Source: Paguma larvata (taxonomy: Eukaryota > Chordata > Mammalia > Carnivora > Viverridae). From it: a DNA stretch of 64,000 nt. The position numbers and the translations under genes were made by a program. The notes beneath the pieces were generated by a model, which was not told the DNA's origin, did not search any database, and saw only the letters and a list, made by a program, of their open reading frames with translations. Positions 22,400-34,730 of this stretch are shown piece by piece; position 1 is the first letter of the stretch, and each line of letters opens with the position of its first letter. Location: contig CM057826.1 in NCBI GenBank assembly GCA_030068075.1, positions 71,459,312 through 71,523,311 of the forward strand, in the 5' to 3' direction.

Positions 22400-23930
22400 T
22401 AATCAGTTTAACAAACACCTGTTTGGTGCCTTCTAAGCTGACAATACTAAGGTGCTAGGAACAGAAAGATATGTAGACCACAATTCCTAGTCTTAAGGAG
22501 ATTATAGTTTATTAAGGGAGAGAGATAATTAAAGAAATCACATTTCTATAATTCAGTACAGACAGCGGTTAAAGATAAGCTCAAGGTTTTAAAGAAAGAG
22601 AGGGGAGGAACAATTAACTATTCTAAGTGTGGGAATCATGTTAATAAAAAACTACAAGAAATGAAATAGGATCTTGCAGCATTGGTAGGAATTAGCAAGT
22701 GAAGAAGAGTTGCAGGCAGAAAAAAATATGAACAATTACATAGAAGCATGATGTCAAAGGTTTTATCCAGGTTACAGATGGATATTTCTAAGGCATAAAA
22801 TGTGCATGAGTTTTGAACATGTGCATTGAAGGAGTTTGTAGGACAATTAAGTAGAAATGTTTATCAGGAAGTTTAGGAAAAAAAGCCAAGACTAAATATC
22901 TAGCAGCCACCAATAGTATAATAAGATGAAGAAAAGCACAACTGAGAAAAATGAAATAACGTCTGGAGGAGGGAAGGCATTGCTATTTTATATGGGGCGG
23001 TTAGAAAATGCTTCACTTTCAGGGTGATTTTTGAGCAGAAATCTAAAGTAAGTGAAAAGGTGTGTCATATGAATATCTCAGAATAGAGCTTTCCAAGAAA
23101 CAGAAACGGCAAAGGCAAGGATCTAAAGTTATGAATTTGCTTGGATTGAGAAACAATATGGGGTCAGTACTGATGAATGTATTACACACAGAGAGTGGAA
23201 GGAAGTGATGTTAGAAAGATAATCAGGAACCACATGAACTGGGGCCTTAATAGATATTATATAAACTTCATTATGTGAGTTTTTGCTCTGAATAATATTG
23301 GAAGCCAGTAGAAGGTTAACTGGCAAAGTACTATGATTTATGTTTTAACAAACCTATGCTGGCTGTTACCTACCAAATCTACTATATGAGGCAAAAGCAA
23401 AAACATGCTGATTTGTTTGTTTGTTTTTAGAAGGCTGTACCATTAATTCATGAGAGAATGATGATAGTTTAGGGTGGTAATAATAACTGGTAGGATTTGG
23501 GTATCTTTGAAAGTAGAGCTCACAGGATCTTCTGAGTTGAGTATGCGAGAAAGGATAAAATTAAGGTTCAAAAGATAATAAAAAGTCTCAAATAACAAGG
23601 ACCAGTCAGTAAGAAAGGAAAACAAGTTATAAATACACAGAGCAAAGCAAGTATACTTGCTTAAAGAAAGTTCAGAGAAAGAGACTGTAGCAATATCTAA
23701 AGCAGTAGAGTTTTAAAAAAAAATAAGGATAAAAATATCTGTTGGAGTTAACAATTTTGAAGTTGTTATCTTTTGCCAAAGCAGTTTCAATGAAGTGGCA
23801 AGGCAGAAATCGGATTGCAATGGTTTGGAGAGTGAATGGGGCCCAAGGAATGAGAGATAGCACTAAATGTTATCACTTCAAAACTCGGCAGAGCGGAAAG
23901 AAGAGGGTTATAGTTGCTGGGTATTTAGAG
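22400..23930 (-). mobile_element. Long L2 copy, minus strand (3' UTR into RT region)
   Basis: On the plus strand it begins with the reverse L2 end (AACAAACACCTGTTTGGTGC, GGTGCTAGGAACAGAAAGAT, AGGAGATTATAGTTTATTAA). It passes through GGTGATTTTTGAGCAGAAAT and GTGAATATCTCAG-like parts, then AGCCAGTAGAAGGTTAACTG, AACCTATGCTGGCTG, and finally GCAGTTTCAATGAAGTGGCA from the reverse transcriptase region. About 1.5 kb of an ancient LINE, with no usable reading frame. Confidence 0.65.
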
Positions 23931-24544
23931 TCAAAAGAAGATTTAATCAATCATGTGTTGTGACTCAGAACCATGAAAGATCCAGGGTAATCTCTTTGAA
24001 TCCAGGGCTTCAAGGACAACACAGTGGAATGGGTCATTTCCACTCTCCAGTCATCATGATTTAAATGTCAATTTGCTTTGGAACCCGAGTCAAGGAGAGA
24101 ACTCCAGAAGAACAATTCAAGCATTCAGCAATCATCCAGATAGAAACATAATGGATCCAAAGAAGTCACCAAAGCCCTGGTAAGCTGCCTCTGGGAAAAG
24201 GACACAACCACTAAGTTTTTTCAGCGTTTTATTCAGTTCTATCAGTATTTGGTCCAGTCATTTCACCTGACGAATCAGCTGTTCAGTTTCAACTCTTACT
24301 AAGCAGATAAAAAAGTTAAATTCTATAATATTATCATGCATCTTACTTTCACTTATTTAAATAAGATGTATAAAGATTAAAAGATTATTTAATTGTTGTG
24401 GTCTCAATAAGATCTTAGTATTTTTCAACTTTTAATCAAGTACAATCTATCATACACAAATTATGCAACATACCCCTAAAGGCTCATATATTAACTTGTG
24501 TTCTTAAAATGCCCCTCCACTGAGAATAAACAGAATAATAATCA
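23931..24544. other. Unassigned sequence
   Basis: Nothing recognisable. Confidence 0.4.
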
Positions 24545-24690
24545 TGAAACCTTTAAACTGGAAGGAGTTTTACAGACATCAAGTCCAAACACCTTCATTT
24601 GTAAATGAGGAATCAAGCTCATGAAATTTTGGGCAGGCTAAAGGTTACATAAATACCAATAGAAACATGACGAAAATACAGATTCCTGGA
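24545..24690 (-). mobile_element. MIR/CR1-type fragment, minus strand
   Basis: ACTGGAAGGAGTTTTACAGA, CATCAAGTCCAAACACCTTC and TTTGTAAATGAGGAATCAAG follow the pattern of old MIR3/L3-type repeats (loss of blood-plasma-like wording is absent; only the core is readable). Degraded, family uncertain. Confidence 0.4.
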
Positions 24691-24814
24691 TTTTGATGCA
24701 GTTTTCTTTCCACTATTGTAATCTGTATTTCTTTTAAGTAGTCTCTGAAAAAAGTAGTAGGATATCATCACTAAAATTAAATTTCTAAAATGTATGGACA
24801 CCCTTCCTAGATAT

Positions 24815-25030
24815 GGCCCTAGGCATTGTTCTAACCCTTGATGTAAATTTATTCAACCTGCACAGCAACTGTGAGAGACAGATACTATTATTACCCCATT
24901 TTGCAGGTAGAATAACTAAGCTTTAAAGAGACTGAGTAACTTTTTCAAGGCCACTCAGAGAGCAAGTGGTAAAACTGGGATAAGCTCTAGACAGTCTGCT
25001 TATTTCCCGATACAGGCTAAGCAGCTCTCA
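24815..25030 (-). mobile_element. MIR, minus strand
   Basis: ACTATTATTACCCCATTTTG, AGACTGAGTAACTTTTTCAA, GGCCACTCAGAGAGCAAGTG, AACTGGGATAAGCTCTAGAC and GTCTGCTTATTTCC match the reverse MIR consensus almost along its full length. Confidence 0.8.
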
Positions 25031-25709
25031 AGATTTAATTCAAAAAGCAGTGATTGAAAGGCTACTATCGGTAACACACTGTCTTGGGAGTTGAATAAGA
25101 TATATAAGATTTGGAGCTTAAAAACCTATCAAAAAAGACCAATGCATACACTGCTAAATGTGATACAGAACAAAATGGGTAAAGAGTGTTTAGGGAAGAA
25201 AGGAAAGCAAAGTGCACAGAAGAGAAAGCAATTTCAGGGCGGGGGGGTAGACATGAAAATTACCAATACTACTTTATAACCTGTTGATAACTGCTTTGAG
25301 CCAATCCGTTACCAGTAGAGCCCAATGGATATAGAAATATTTCTTTTTAATACTCTTAAATGCTTTTATTCAATTCGGCTTTTTTTTTTTTCTATACCAT
25401 ACTCAACACAGTCACTTCTAGTTTTAGTTACCACTCGAGGCATTTTTTTAATGCCCCTGATGCAGAGGGTAAAGGGCATGCAGTAAATAAATCATTTGTG
25501 CAAAAGTTCTCTTAATATATCAAAGAATCTTTATAGAAAGTTATGAGAGGCCTCAAAGCCTCCATAAAATAACCCATTTACATTCACTGTCCACTTAAGT
25601 GACAGCCTCTAAATTTATGAGTTAGCTCCTTGATGAAAAGTCATATAACCTGTAAGCATTAATTTCTTAGATGACCGGGTTTGGTCAGAACAGTGCAAAT
25701 GAGAGTCAG
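25031..25709. other. Unassigned sequence
   Basis: A G-run (25241-25247) and a T-run (25381-25391) are the only simple features. Confidence 0.4.
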
Positions 25710-25914
25710 AATAAGGAAACTAGGGGTGCCTGGGTGGCTCAGTTGGTTGAGCGTCCAACTTCAGCTCAGGTCATGATCTCACAGCTCAGAGCCTGGAACC
25801 TGCTTCCAATTCTGTGTCTCCTTCTCCCTCTCTGCCCCTCCCCTCCTCACACTGTGTCTCTCTCTCCATAATAAATAAATGTCCAAAATATTAAAAAAAA
25901 AAATAAGGAAACTA
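25710..25914 (+). mobile_element. CAN-SINE lacking its B box, 13-bp TSD
   Basis: SINE body 25723-25901. Perfect AATAAGGAAACTA copies lie at 25710-25722 and 25902-25914. Relative to full copies, about 39 bp are missing between ATGATCTCAC and AGCTCAGAGCC, which removes the B-box region of the Pol III promoter. Confidence 0.95.
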
Positions 25915-26572
25915 ACTTCTGCCAAATACATCCCATTATGGATTCCTAGATACTAGCCCAGACCATTCCAGAATCACTGCCCCCACAAGGGACGACTTTG
26001 TGACAAATTGTTTATGTTATGATTTATTGAAGATGAGGGACTATATCTATGATTTTTGTTTAAGTCCCAAATTTTAGCTCTATTTTTCAACTAATTGTTG
26101 CCAGATATGTTTGATTTTTAAATACCCAACCTGTATAATAAATATAATAGCATATAAATATAAAAGTCAGTAGAAAAGCCAATGTTTCTCCCCCTTTTTC
26201 TTACTAAAAACAAACGCAAGTCAACTTGTACAAACATGAAGTACGAGCATCTGAGACTGAAAATAGCATTAAGTTACCTTTTTACTGCAGGGGTGGCCTG
26301 TAAGTGTTTGACAGGGAACTTTTGCATCTCTTCCCAGTAAGTAGAGTTCTGACCACTATGAAGGTGAAGTACACAGGAAAGTTTTAGCATATACTTCTTG
26401 GCCAACTATCTCCAGAATCTCTTATAAATAAAGGAGGACTTGCATCATCTCCCCACATCAATGTTGGGCAAACTGCTCATTTGCCTTCTGCTGTCATGAC
26501 TTGTGTCTTATCTTTGTAACACCTAGACTCTCACACACTTAATATTTTAGTTTACATGGAAGCATCATTTTT
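25915..26572. other. Unassigned sequence
   Basis: Nothing recognisable. Confidence 0.4.
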
Positions 26573-26800
26573 GCGGCACCTGGGTGGGTTCAGTAGGTTA
26601 GATGTCCGGTTCGTGATTTCAGTTCAGGTCCTGACTGATCTCAGGGTTCGTGAGTTCAGGTCCTGCATCAGGCTCCGTGCTGACAGTGCGGAGCCTGCTT
26701 GGGATTCTCTGTCTCCCTCTCTCTCTGCCCCTCCCCTGCTTGCTCTCTCCCTCTCTCTCTCAAAATAAATAAACATTTAAAAAATTAAAAAATAAAAAAT
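26573..26800 (+). mobile_element. Diverged CAN-SINE
   Basis: GCGGCACCTGGGTGGGTTCA head, GTGCTGACAGTGCGGAGCCT, GCTTGGGATTCTCTGTCTCC, CT-rich region and an A-rich tail. The wording of the middle part belongs to an older subfamily than the copies at 39.5 and 50.7 kb. Confidence 0.93.
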
Positions 26801-27280
26801 AAATGGAATTATTAATTTTACATAAATAAATTAAAAATAAACTGTCTACTATTATAAATGAAAAATCAGTATTATGGTGTCATTTTAAAAAATGCCACAA
26901 ATTCTAGCTGGATAAAATTGTTTGCCAAGACCTGCTTTCCAATTATTAAATAGGAAGATTAGGAAGTGTTAGTGAGCTATTAACGACACATTAGTACCAT
27001 ATTGAGGATTTTTTTCTCCTTATTCTAATTCAAAAAAAAAAAAAAACAAATTGCAAAGAAAGTAACTTTCTATGTGGCTCAGTGTTTTTTAATGCTATGC
27101 CCATGTACCTTCTAAAATCATCTCAGGTACCTCCAGAATGTAGCCAAGTAGCATTCTGGGAAATACTGTTGTAAATTATCTGGAATTTCAAAAGCCTAAA
27201 CCTTGCTGCTTCTAATTGATCCAGTATTCAGTATCACTTTTGTCATCTACAATCTTATCTGAGTTCTCCCCACCACCCCT
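26801..27280. other. Unassigned AT-rich sequence
   Basis: The A-run at about 27032-27045 is simple sequence. 27065-27180 may be a degraded hAT/MER piece but cannot be named. Confidence 0.35.
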
Positions 27281-27296
27281 CCCCCCCCCCCCCCCC
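27281..27296. repeat. C16 homopolymer
   Basis: Sixteen consecutive C bases preceded by C-rich sequence. The minus strand is G16. Confidence 0.95.
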
Positions 27297-28089
27297 AGTA
27301 AGTCTCTATTGTATTTTTCTCAGAGCAAGCCTAGTCCAGTTGTCTGGAAAATCTGCTTCCCACTGGTTCCAACCTTAGGCTCACAGCTATCTGTACCTAG
27401 CAACTTTCTGGCTCGGTGCCCATGTCAAAAAGATAACAGTGGGTCCCATGTCTACTCGAATCTCCTGTAGATTTACTTTTTCACTTCACTGTGTTGCTTT
27501 CAGATGTTTACTCGTTTCTCACAAATAATGAGGTAACTGAAAGGCCTGTATTCCGTGAATTTCTGCTGTCTTGAACTTTCAACTATCATCCTTCATTCTC
27601 CATATTAGTAATTCCACATCCCACTGGGAAATAAGATTCTGGTTCTCAACTCTGAAATAAATACATTACTCATTCTAGTCTCCACAAATTCTCATTTGGA
27701 CATGATACTTTTCTTATCCACAGTATTCTTAAACCATAAATTTACAAAGTGGTATACTGTCTACTAGAAAATAGCCAAGGAATGCAAGCAAGTATATACT
27801 TCCTTTTTGAAATTACAGAAAGCACTGTGTCCCCTGATAAATAAATGGTAGCAATCAAATGAAGATGTTCTATACTATCTTCACTATAATCCCTTTTCCA
27901 ATTATCTTAGTATTTAAAAAAAAATCAAATCTCACATTGTCAAAAACTACAAATACTCAGAGTTAATATAAAATGAGCCAGTGGCCGGGGTTAGTTGTAG
28001 TATGTGAACTTGTCATTTTTCACACAACCAAACTTCTGCCAGGGTATTCCTTAAACATTACATGTGATCAAATGGCTTTTTACCCATTT
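27297..28089. other. Unassigned sequence
   Basis: Nothing recognisable. Confidence 0.4.
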
Positions 28090-28530
28090 TATGGGCTTTT
28101 AAAGGCTCGCCGTGATTTTACTTACAGCTACTATTTCTAATAGAGTTGGCCACTGACCAGATGACCCATCGCATCATCCAGAATACAAAACAAAGGACAC
28201 ACACTGGTCAACTGCTGGCTGGCAAGTCCCTGAGTGAACAGGTCAAAAGCCCTCAGCAAGTACACAGGGAAAGATTAATGGGAAGAGAAAGAAATCTTCA
28301 GCTAACGCCACAGTAAAATTAGCTGTTCGATGGAGATCTTAAACACAGCAACCAGCCACACTGGCGCATAACTCTTTACTAGGATGTTAAGCACTTTCAG
28401 ACAATTTATTCTCTCTCTAATTAACAAATGATGTCCGCCTTTGACAGAGTCAGCGATGTGATCTGAAAACAAAATGCACAATATATGGAGATGACCCAAA
28501 TATCAGTAATTCATTAAAATGGCCTCAAAC
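28090..28530. promoter_or_regulatory. Candidate conserved noncoding block (inference)
   Basis: Repeat-free sequence with balanced base composition compared with its neighbours, retained CpGs (GCTCGCCGTG, CATCGCATC, CTGGCGCATA, GTCCGCC, CAGCGATG) and ordered AT/GC blocks. No open frame with a protein signature. Only suggestive. Confidence 0.2.
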
Positions 28531-28958
28531 TGAGGCTCTTTTACACAGGGGGGGAATTCGTAAGAAAGAGGACACTAGATGACAGATAAGGTATTCCTGT
28601 GGTGAACTACAGCAGCAGCTCATGTATTTACCCAGGTATCTCTTTAAGGTCTTATTTGTGAAAGGTTGTGATAAAACCGAATAGAACTTTAAATTCATTT
28701 GGCTTTTGAGATTATCACTCTATTTAACCTTGAAAGCTTTTTGCATTTTCTCATGCCTTTGTTTGCTTTCAGGAATTTATCTTCATTTTAACTTTAATCC
28801 GTTTTATATCTCCTGCCTCATCTTCGATCCACAAGGTTCAACTTTTTTTTTTTTTTAATCTGCAGAGTCTACAGTGTTGGTTGGGGGTAGGGAGGGTTCC
28901 TGTCTCCTTTTTATAAAGACTTTTAATATGATCATCTTCCAGAAGTTATACATCCATG
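28531..28958. other. Unassigned sequence
   Basis: Contains a T-run at 28842-28857. Nothing else recognised. Confidence 0.4.
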
Positions 28959-28984
28959 CGTGTGTGTGTGTGTGTGTGTGTGTG
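28959..28984. repeat. (TG)n microsatellite
   Basis: About 13 TG/CG units: GCG followed by TG repeats. Confidence 0.9.
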
Positions 28985-31409
28985 AGATTAACCAAAGATC
29001 ATATTATCTGACAGACTGAAAAACTGGTAACTGAGTAATACTTGTTTCATATTAAGTAGCAGTTTCACCTGTTTCTGCCAGTTACACTATCCTCAAGGTG
29101 ACAGTATTTTGTCTTAAGAAGCCCAAGCATTTCAACATTATTTCTTACAAAAGTGAAAGCAAATACTTACCAACTTTGCCATAAGAACCATGAAACCAGC
29201 ATTGCAATGGTGGTCTGAGACCTCTGTGTAAAATTACAGGCAGTTTACACCAGCTTTGCACAACCAGGGGCATTTTTTATGTTAGGTATTGCAAACACAA
29301 AACCTAGGATCTAGAAGCATTCCACACTTCCCTCTCCCCCACACCCAATTGTTTACCATAGGCTCCAAAAATTAAATAAATGTTCAAATAATGCCTACAA
29401 TAATGTATGCCAATTGCTACTCAGCTCATATGCAAATACCAAAAAATTAAATCTCAAGAGCAAAATAAATAATTTATTCCTTAAAAATAAAATTTTCTTA
29501 AGATTTTACATCAAAAAAATCAATGTAATGTGATCCTTTCAAATAGGTACATGAGAATGAGAATGTGATATAGTAAGGAGTAGAGTCTGCCAAAGTAAGC
29601 ACGCCTAGCTAGGACCTATGCTGTGATCACTATGGATCTTCATTCGCATGTCAGCAAAGCAGTAATTAATGACTGTGAAACACTGAGAATTTTGTAAAGC
29701 AATGAAAAATCTGTATTAGAACTATTTGTATTCTGGGAATTACTTTCTCCTGGACATTAAATCAGATAAATTGGGATTTCCCTGAAATCTTACCCATTGA
29801 AGAGAAAAATCCCAGGAGACCTGGGTCTTCCTATTATAATTGGTCTTATTTTTATCTCTTTTCTGAAGACAATATGAGTAGAACAGCTATACTCCAAAAT
29901 AATTAAATATGGCCTACACTGTCCCAAGGTTATTGTAAATATCAATATATCTATGATCGTTTTTTCTTTTTTTGCCAACAGCCTAAACATGCCAAAGACA
30001 TACTATAGCACAGATGCTCAGGAAATGTTCCCATACAGTAGGAATTGCTTCATATTTATTTTCTTTGACCACAAAGAATGTCTAACAATGACCTCCATAC
30101 ATTTCTTACTTGAAAAAAATCAGAGCAGAGAATTCTCAGTAGAATGTCACAGGCTTTTAAAGATCAGACTTATAAACTACCTTATATCAAACCACCACAT
30201 CCTATTACCGTTCCACACCTTGCTGAAGGCCCAATATAAACCTGGACTTGAAATCAAGCACCCCAGTGTTACAAGCTAGCCTATTTTTTCACAATAGCAA
30301 TTCCATGGAGAGAAACTGCTCTTACTTTCTAACAGGTTTGAGACTCTGAAATGTGACTGCTTCTCTTCAGTAATTTTCCATCAAATGTGCAAGATACATC
30401 CTGACAGTGAAACACCGTTTCTCATTTACCTTTTCAACAAGATTGAAAATATTCTTTCTATATATGGGGATATTCATTTTACTTAAGTAAAACAAGGGTG
30501 GATCTCTGTGGCTTTGTTTCTTTTCCCTAATATGTCTTTATAAAAAGTCACTGATTTCTTAGCTCATAGAACTTGACGGGAAAATTTCTTTTTAACGTGC
30601 TATCTGTATTTCAAAACGATATGCTGACTTACCCTTGTTATGACATACTGTATGAGTTATACTAACCAGTCACATTTAGTAACTAGCTTCCTTGGTGACC
30701 ACTGATCTAGTCACTGAGAATACAAGCTGTAATTGAAAGCCAAGATCTGAGGATATGGATTAGCAAGTCTATATGTATGAGGCCTGCAGGGGACCAAACA
30801 TTTTTAATTAAAGTAAAATATTTCCAGTAATAGAAATGAGAATGGATAATTTTGAAAGTTTAAATCACAGTGATGAATTATGTCACAAAGTTTCAAAACT
30901 GTAGCAACCTCCAGCCCCACCGTCGTTATTCTGCTGCATTGTGAATGGGAAGCCCAACCCACCTATATATATATATATATGAGCAAAAGCAATATTACGG
31001 ATGAAGTTCATTCTGAACTACAAGTCCTTGTACAGGAATTTGCCAAACAACCAGGGGTCCTGAGTTCCCCAAATGCTATTATCTTGCTCCAGTACAACAG
31101 TAGGTTGGATGATAAATAATAAGAAAGCCATTTAATCTTTAATGCTTCCACAAAATAAGGTTTAACTAACTTTAAATGATACTGGTGGCCTGAAATCTTC
31201 CAAAATGTCCTCAAAGGGAGCAAAAAACAGTAAGGTTTATCAGAGTTTACGGAAGTAAAAGAAAAATATAGATTTTATCATATCCAGAATAAATGTCACT
31301 GCTTGGAACCAGGTACAAAAGAAGCCCCGCCTGAATGAGTGAAAGATCATAATTATTCTCTTTATTTACAAAGAAAAGTTAACACTTTCAAATTGCAAGG
31401 TGAGAGTAA
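28985..31409. other. Unassigned sequence
   Basis: About 2.4 kb without a clear repeat, apart from a (TA)9 run at 30964-30980. The frame 30880-31119 reads protein-like in part (EFAKQPGVLSSPN), but it crosses the TA run and I cannot assign it. The 108-codon frame 29953-30279 shows no domain. Confidence 0.4.
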
Positions 31410-31600
31410 CAGGGTAGGTCTGTGCTTGGGAGCCATGAGAGCCCCGCTCTCCCCCTTGTATACAAGTTAAACTCCCTGGACCTGATCCCTAGTCTGTCAA
31501 ATGGAGCAAGTTAGAGAAGATAACAGTTATAAAGAATTTTGGACTGTGCATCCTGGAATATTGTGAGTGCTCACAAACATTCATTAGCTCTACATCACAC
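31410..31600 (+). mobile_element. Probable MIR fragment
   Basis: CCCTAGTCTGTCAAATGGAG, then AGATAACAGTTATAAAGAAT and GAATATTGTGAGTGCTC, follow the MIR order at high divergence. Confidence 0.4.
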
Positions 31601-31919
31601 AATAATTATACAATACTAACATTTCCAATATCTACTTGGCAATTCTGCTTCAATAACACAAACCATAATTTTATGTCATATAAAATCATTTTGCTTTTTG
31701 AGTGTCAATTCTATGTAATTAAACATTTCCGGAGGCCTAGAAAATTGCTTGTTGTTTAAGTACATTAAATAAATTTTCTCCCCCAGTAACTTATTTATAC
31801 TTTGCATCCGGATAGCAGAAACAATGGAGAAAACAAAGAAATAAAAGTCTTCATTTGTATCAAAATTTCCAAATTCAGCACAGCAAATTGAAAGAGGACA
31901 GGTTCCAGAATCATTAATA
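31601..31919. other. Unassigned sequence
   Basis: Nothing recognisable. Confidence 0.4.
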
Positions 31920-32115
31920 ATAGCTGCATGCAAACCTGAGTTTTGCACTATAAACACATTCAAGTCATTTAAGAGGTTTGAACTTCAGTTTCCTCATCTG
32001 TCAAATTGGAGTGGTACCACTTTGCAAAATGAAAAGAACTAAACAAAAATTGTGTGAGAAATTATGTATATGTAAAGTTACATATATCTGGCAAAGTATC
32101 TCGAATATAGTAACT
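31920..32115 (+). mobile_element. MIR
   Basis: GCAAACCTGAGTTTTGCACT, ATTCAAGTCATTTAAGAGGT, TTCAGTTTCCTCATCTGTCA and ATCTGGCAAAGTATCTCGAA match the MIR consensus across most of its length. Confidence 0.75.
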
Positions 32116-32839
32116 CAAGCTTATTTTTCACAATTAAGGATTTATGATTAATGATGACTGGATTAACAAATATTTCCATTTTACATTTAAATTCTTGGCT
32201 AGTCCCTGTGCCCTCAGTTTCATCTGTATAAGCCATAATACCTAGATATGGACTTTTATAACTTAAGGCTTCTCATCTATAACAGTACGCTCAGAATCTG
32301 CATGTGGTGAAATGGTGTTTCTGTTCCTCCCATGACTGCAAAACAGTGCAGAGGAAAAAACTGTAAACATAACTACTGCTACTAGGATTCCTAATTTTTA
32401 GGACAACTCCGAAAAAGCCCCAAATTAGCAGTGGTCTTTATTCCTTCCTTGGGATATCATTCAGATTAGAGCTTTAGAAGATTTTCTAAGCAGTACCCTT
32501 ACTTGCCATTGAGTTTTTTTTTCACCTAGCAAATAAAAAGAGTATAAATATAAGAACAATATTAATTATTTATTTGGTTTTTTTAAAATTGAGTAATTAT
32601 CTTTATTCTCAGAGTTAAAGGTCATGGTTTAGAGGGATGTAAGACTTTCAAGTAATAAGACTTAGTTAATGGGAACCTTTGCTAAAGATGGCTTACGTCT
32701 TTAATGTCTCTAGAAAGTCAATATTATTATTAGGAAAGGTACAACAAGCTTCTTTACAAGTAGAGCCTTGTTCCTTCTATCTGACCGTTCGTTCTATGCT
32801 ATGGTTGGTTTCCCTGTGCTAAACATTCAGAGACTCTGC
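32116..32839. other. Unassigned sequence
   Basis: Nothing recognisable. Confidence 0.4.
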
Positions 32840-33050
32840 TCTTCAAATGCTGCCGTCTCTGTCATTCGGTTCTTAAACGTCTCTTCGTCAGAGAGGCTCT
32901 CCTTGACCCGTTCATGTCTTGCTCATGTACTTCCCTGTTTGTTTAATAAACTTGTTCAGCTTAGAATCCTGGCCCAGCTTGTTCACCACTGCACTGTTAA
33001 CATGTAAACTACTACCCCGTCTATAACAAATATTCACTAACTGTTAATTG
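32840..33050 (+). mobile_element. L2 3' end
   Basis: CTTCGTCAGAGAGGCTCTCC, then TTGACCC, TACTTCCCTGTTTGTTTAAT and ACAAATATTCACTAACTG, match the L2 3' UTR and terminus. Confidence 0.65.
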
Positions 33051-34139
33051 AAATGACGACTGTGATCTCAATTTCATACAGTGAAAAGGCTCAGCACTTT
33101 CAAAAGCATACTGTCTCCTGGACATTCTCTTCATCAAGGTATGTTCCCACCTTTCTTTACAAACAGTATTTGCCTCAAAAGAACACATGTCTAATGTAGT
33201 ATTGTCAGCCCAACCCACCTCAGGCCATCAGCGAAAGAAAAGGAAGCCACTTACCCAGAAAGATAACAACAAAAATGGGTTCCTGTTAGGATCAAGAACA
33301 CATGCAGCCTCATAAGGTGAAAGCCTGAATGAACAATGTCAGACAGTAAATCTATGTTTTAGCAAAGCTGACAGAGATTTCTTCACTCGGGGAAAAAAAA
33401 AAAAGAACAAAAAAAAACCCTGCGTAACAAGCTTTATTAGGTGGTAAAAGCAGACAATATCACTGTGCAGTGCCTAGTGATGAAGTGTGATGCATGGCTG
33501 TACCATACATGCCCCTCCTGAATTAATTACTAAAAGAAAAATTGAGAAAAAAATGTTGACACTGAAGCACAGTTTAAACTGTGTTTAGGAATTTCTTTCT
33601 CTACATAGAAAAGAGAACTGTTTATTTTTTGTATTTCAACATAACCATAACATCCTCCAACAGTTTTGTAGCTATTTCCAAGTGGTCCGCCTGTCACAGT
33701 CCTTATATGCACCTAGAACACTGTTTGTGAACATTTCCTGGGAGCACAGAAACCTGGCAAGGCCATGGGATACTGTCATCAAGAATTCATCCCCAATTTT
33801 CTCCCATTTCCAATCAGCTTGTGTTTCCAGTTTTCTAACCCTCAACTGGTTTCTGGAACTTGCCTCCATTTGCAATCTGCACTTGCCTTGGATGCCACTT
33901 TATTTTCCCCTATTTAGTAAGTATGGTTCTTTCCCACAGAAGACAGATTCTCCTAGCTTCGAACCCATTCGAAGAGAGAGAGAGATCACCTTCTTCCACA
34001 GGTATCAAAGGAATACTGTAAATCTTAAGTGGTCTTTGGGTATCAAGCATGTTATACTGCATTCTTATTTTTTTGGTCATTGATAGCCTCTTTAGGGTAA
34101 CTGTAATAATTCTCAGTTAACCTGACAATTTCCTTTTGT
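33051..34139. other. Unassigned sequence
   Basis: Holds the longest anonymous frame of the window (33682-34083, 133 codons, plus strand). It has no signal, repeat or domain pattern and overlaps open frames on the minus strand, so I do not call it a gene. An A-run lies at 33390-33415. Confidence 0.4.
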
Positions 34140-34290
34140 GATAATATTCTGCTTTGTTTTATCTCCCCTCCCACACTGCCAGCTCTTTGATGACAAGGAC
34201 CATGTTTTACTCAGCTTGGAGGTCTTAGTGACATTTAATACATAGCACTTCTACGAGTTGTCAAATTAACTAAATTGAATTAAATTCTGG
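34140..34290 (+). mobile_element. L2 3' end fragment
   Basis: TCTCCCCTCCCACACTGCCA, GCTCTTTGATGACAAGGACC, ATGTTTTACTCAGC and TTTAATACATAGCAC follow the L2 3' end. Confidence 0.6.
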
Positions 34291-34629
34291 ACAAATGGGA
34301 CTTTTTGGTAAAAAAAAATGTTTAATTTCTAGGACTCCTGTTCCATAGATATGTTTTGTTTTTAGCCTTATAATTCATTGAATAATTGTTGCCTCCATTG
34401 GGAAAACAAAACTTGAACATAAATACATGCAACACAGCACAGAAAACGTTCCACACAAGTTGATCCTGGCGGGATATGTTAGAATGAGGAAGATTAGAAA
34501 AGGAGTCGGGGCCTAATCCCAGACCTACCTCCCTAATTAGAACTTTGGACATACATCCCTGATAAAGAAGCAATGATAGAAGAATTTGCGCTGGCAGGCA
34601 ATTATAAATAAAGGAATCTGGGAAATGAA
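34291..34629. other. Unassigned sequence
   Basis: A minus-strand frame (34322-34639, 105 codons) without recognisable domains. Nothing else. Confidence 0.4.
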
Positions 34630-34730
34630 GATACCTCACAGAGACACCGTGAAAATGAAATGAGCTCCATTTTGAGAAAGGGCATTATAGACTATAAAGC
34701 GCTATAAAATGCTGTCAGATGTTAATGACC
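34630..34730 (+). mobile_element. MIR 3' fragment
   Basis: GTGAAAATGAAATGAGCTCC followed by ACTATAAAGCGCTATAAAAT matches the MIR tail (AAGCGCTATACAAATG-type). Confidence 0.5.

Noticed and set aside
30880..31119. 79-codon frame with a protein-like second half
   Set aside because: It crosses a (TA)n run, ends soon after, and cannot be matched to a known family.
33682..34083. 133-codon plus-strand frame
   Set aside because: No domain, repeat or signal sequence, overlapping minus-strand frames, and a length expected by chance in 64 kb over six frames.
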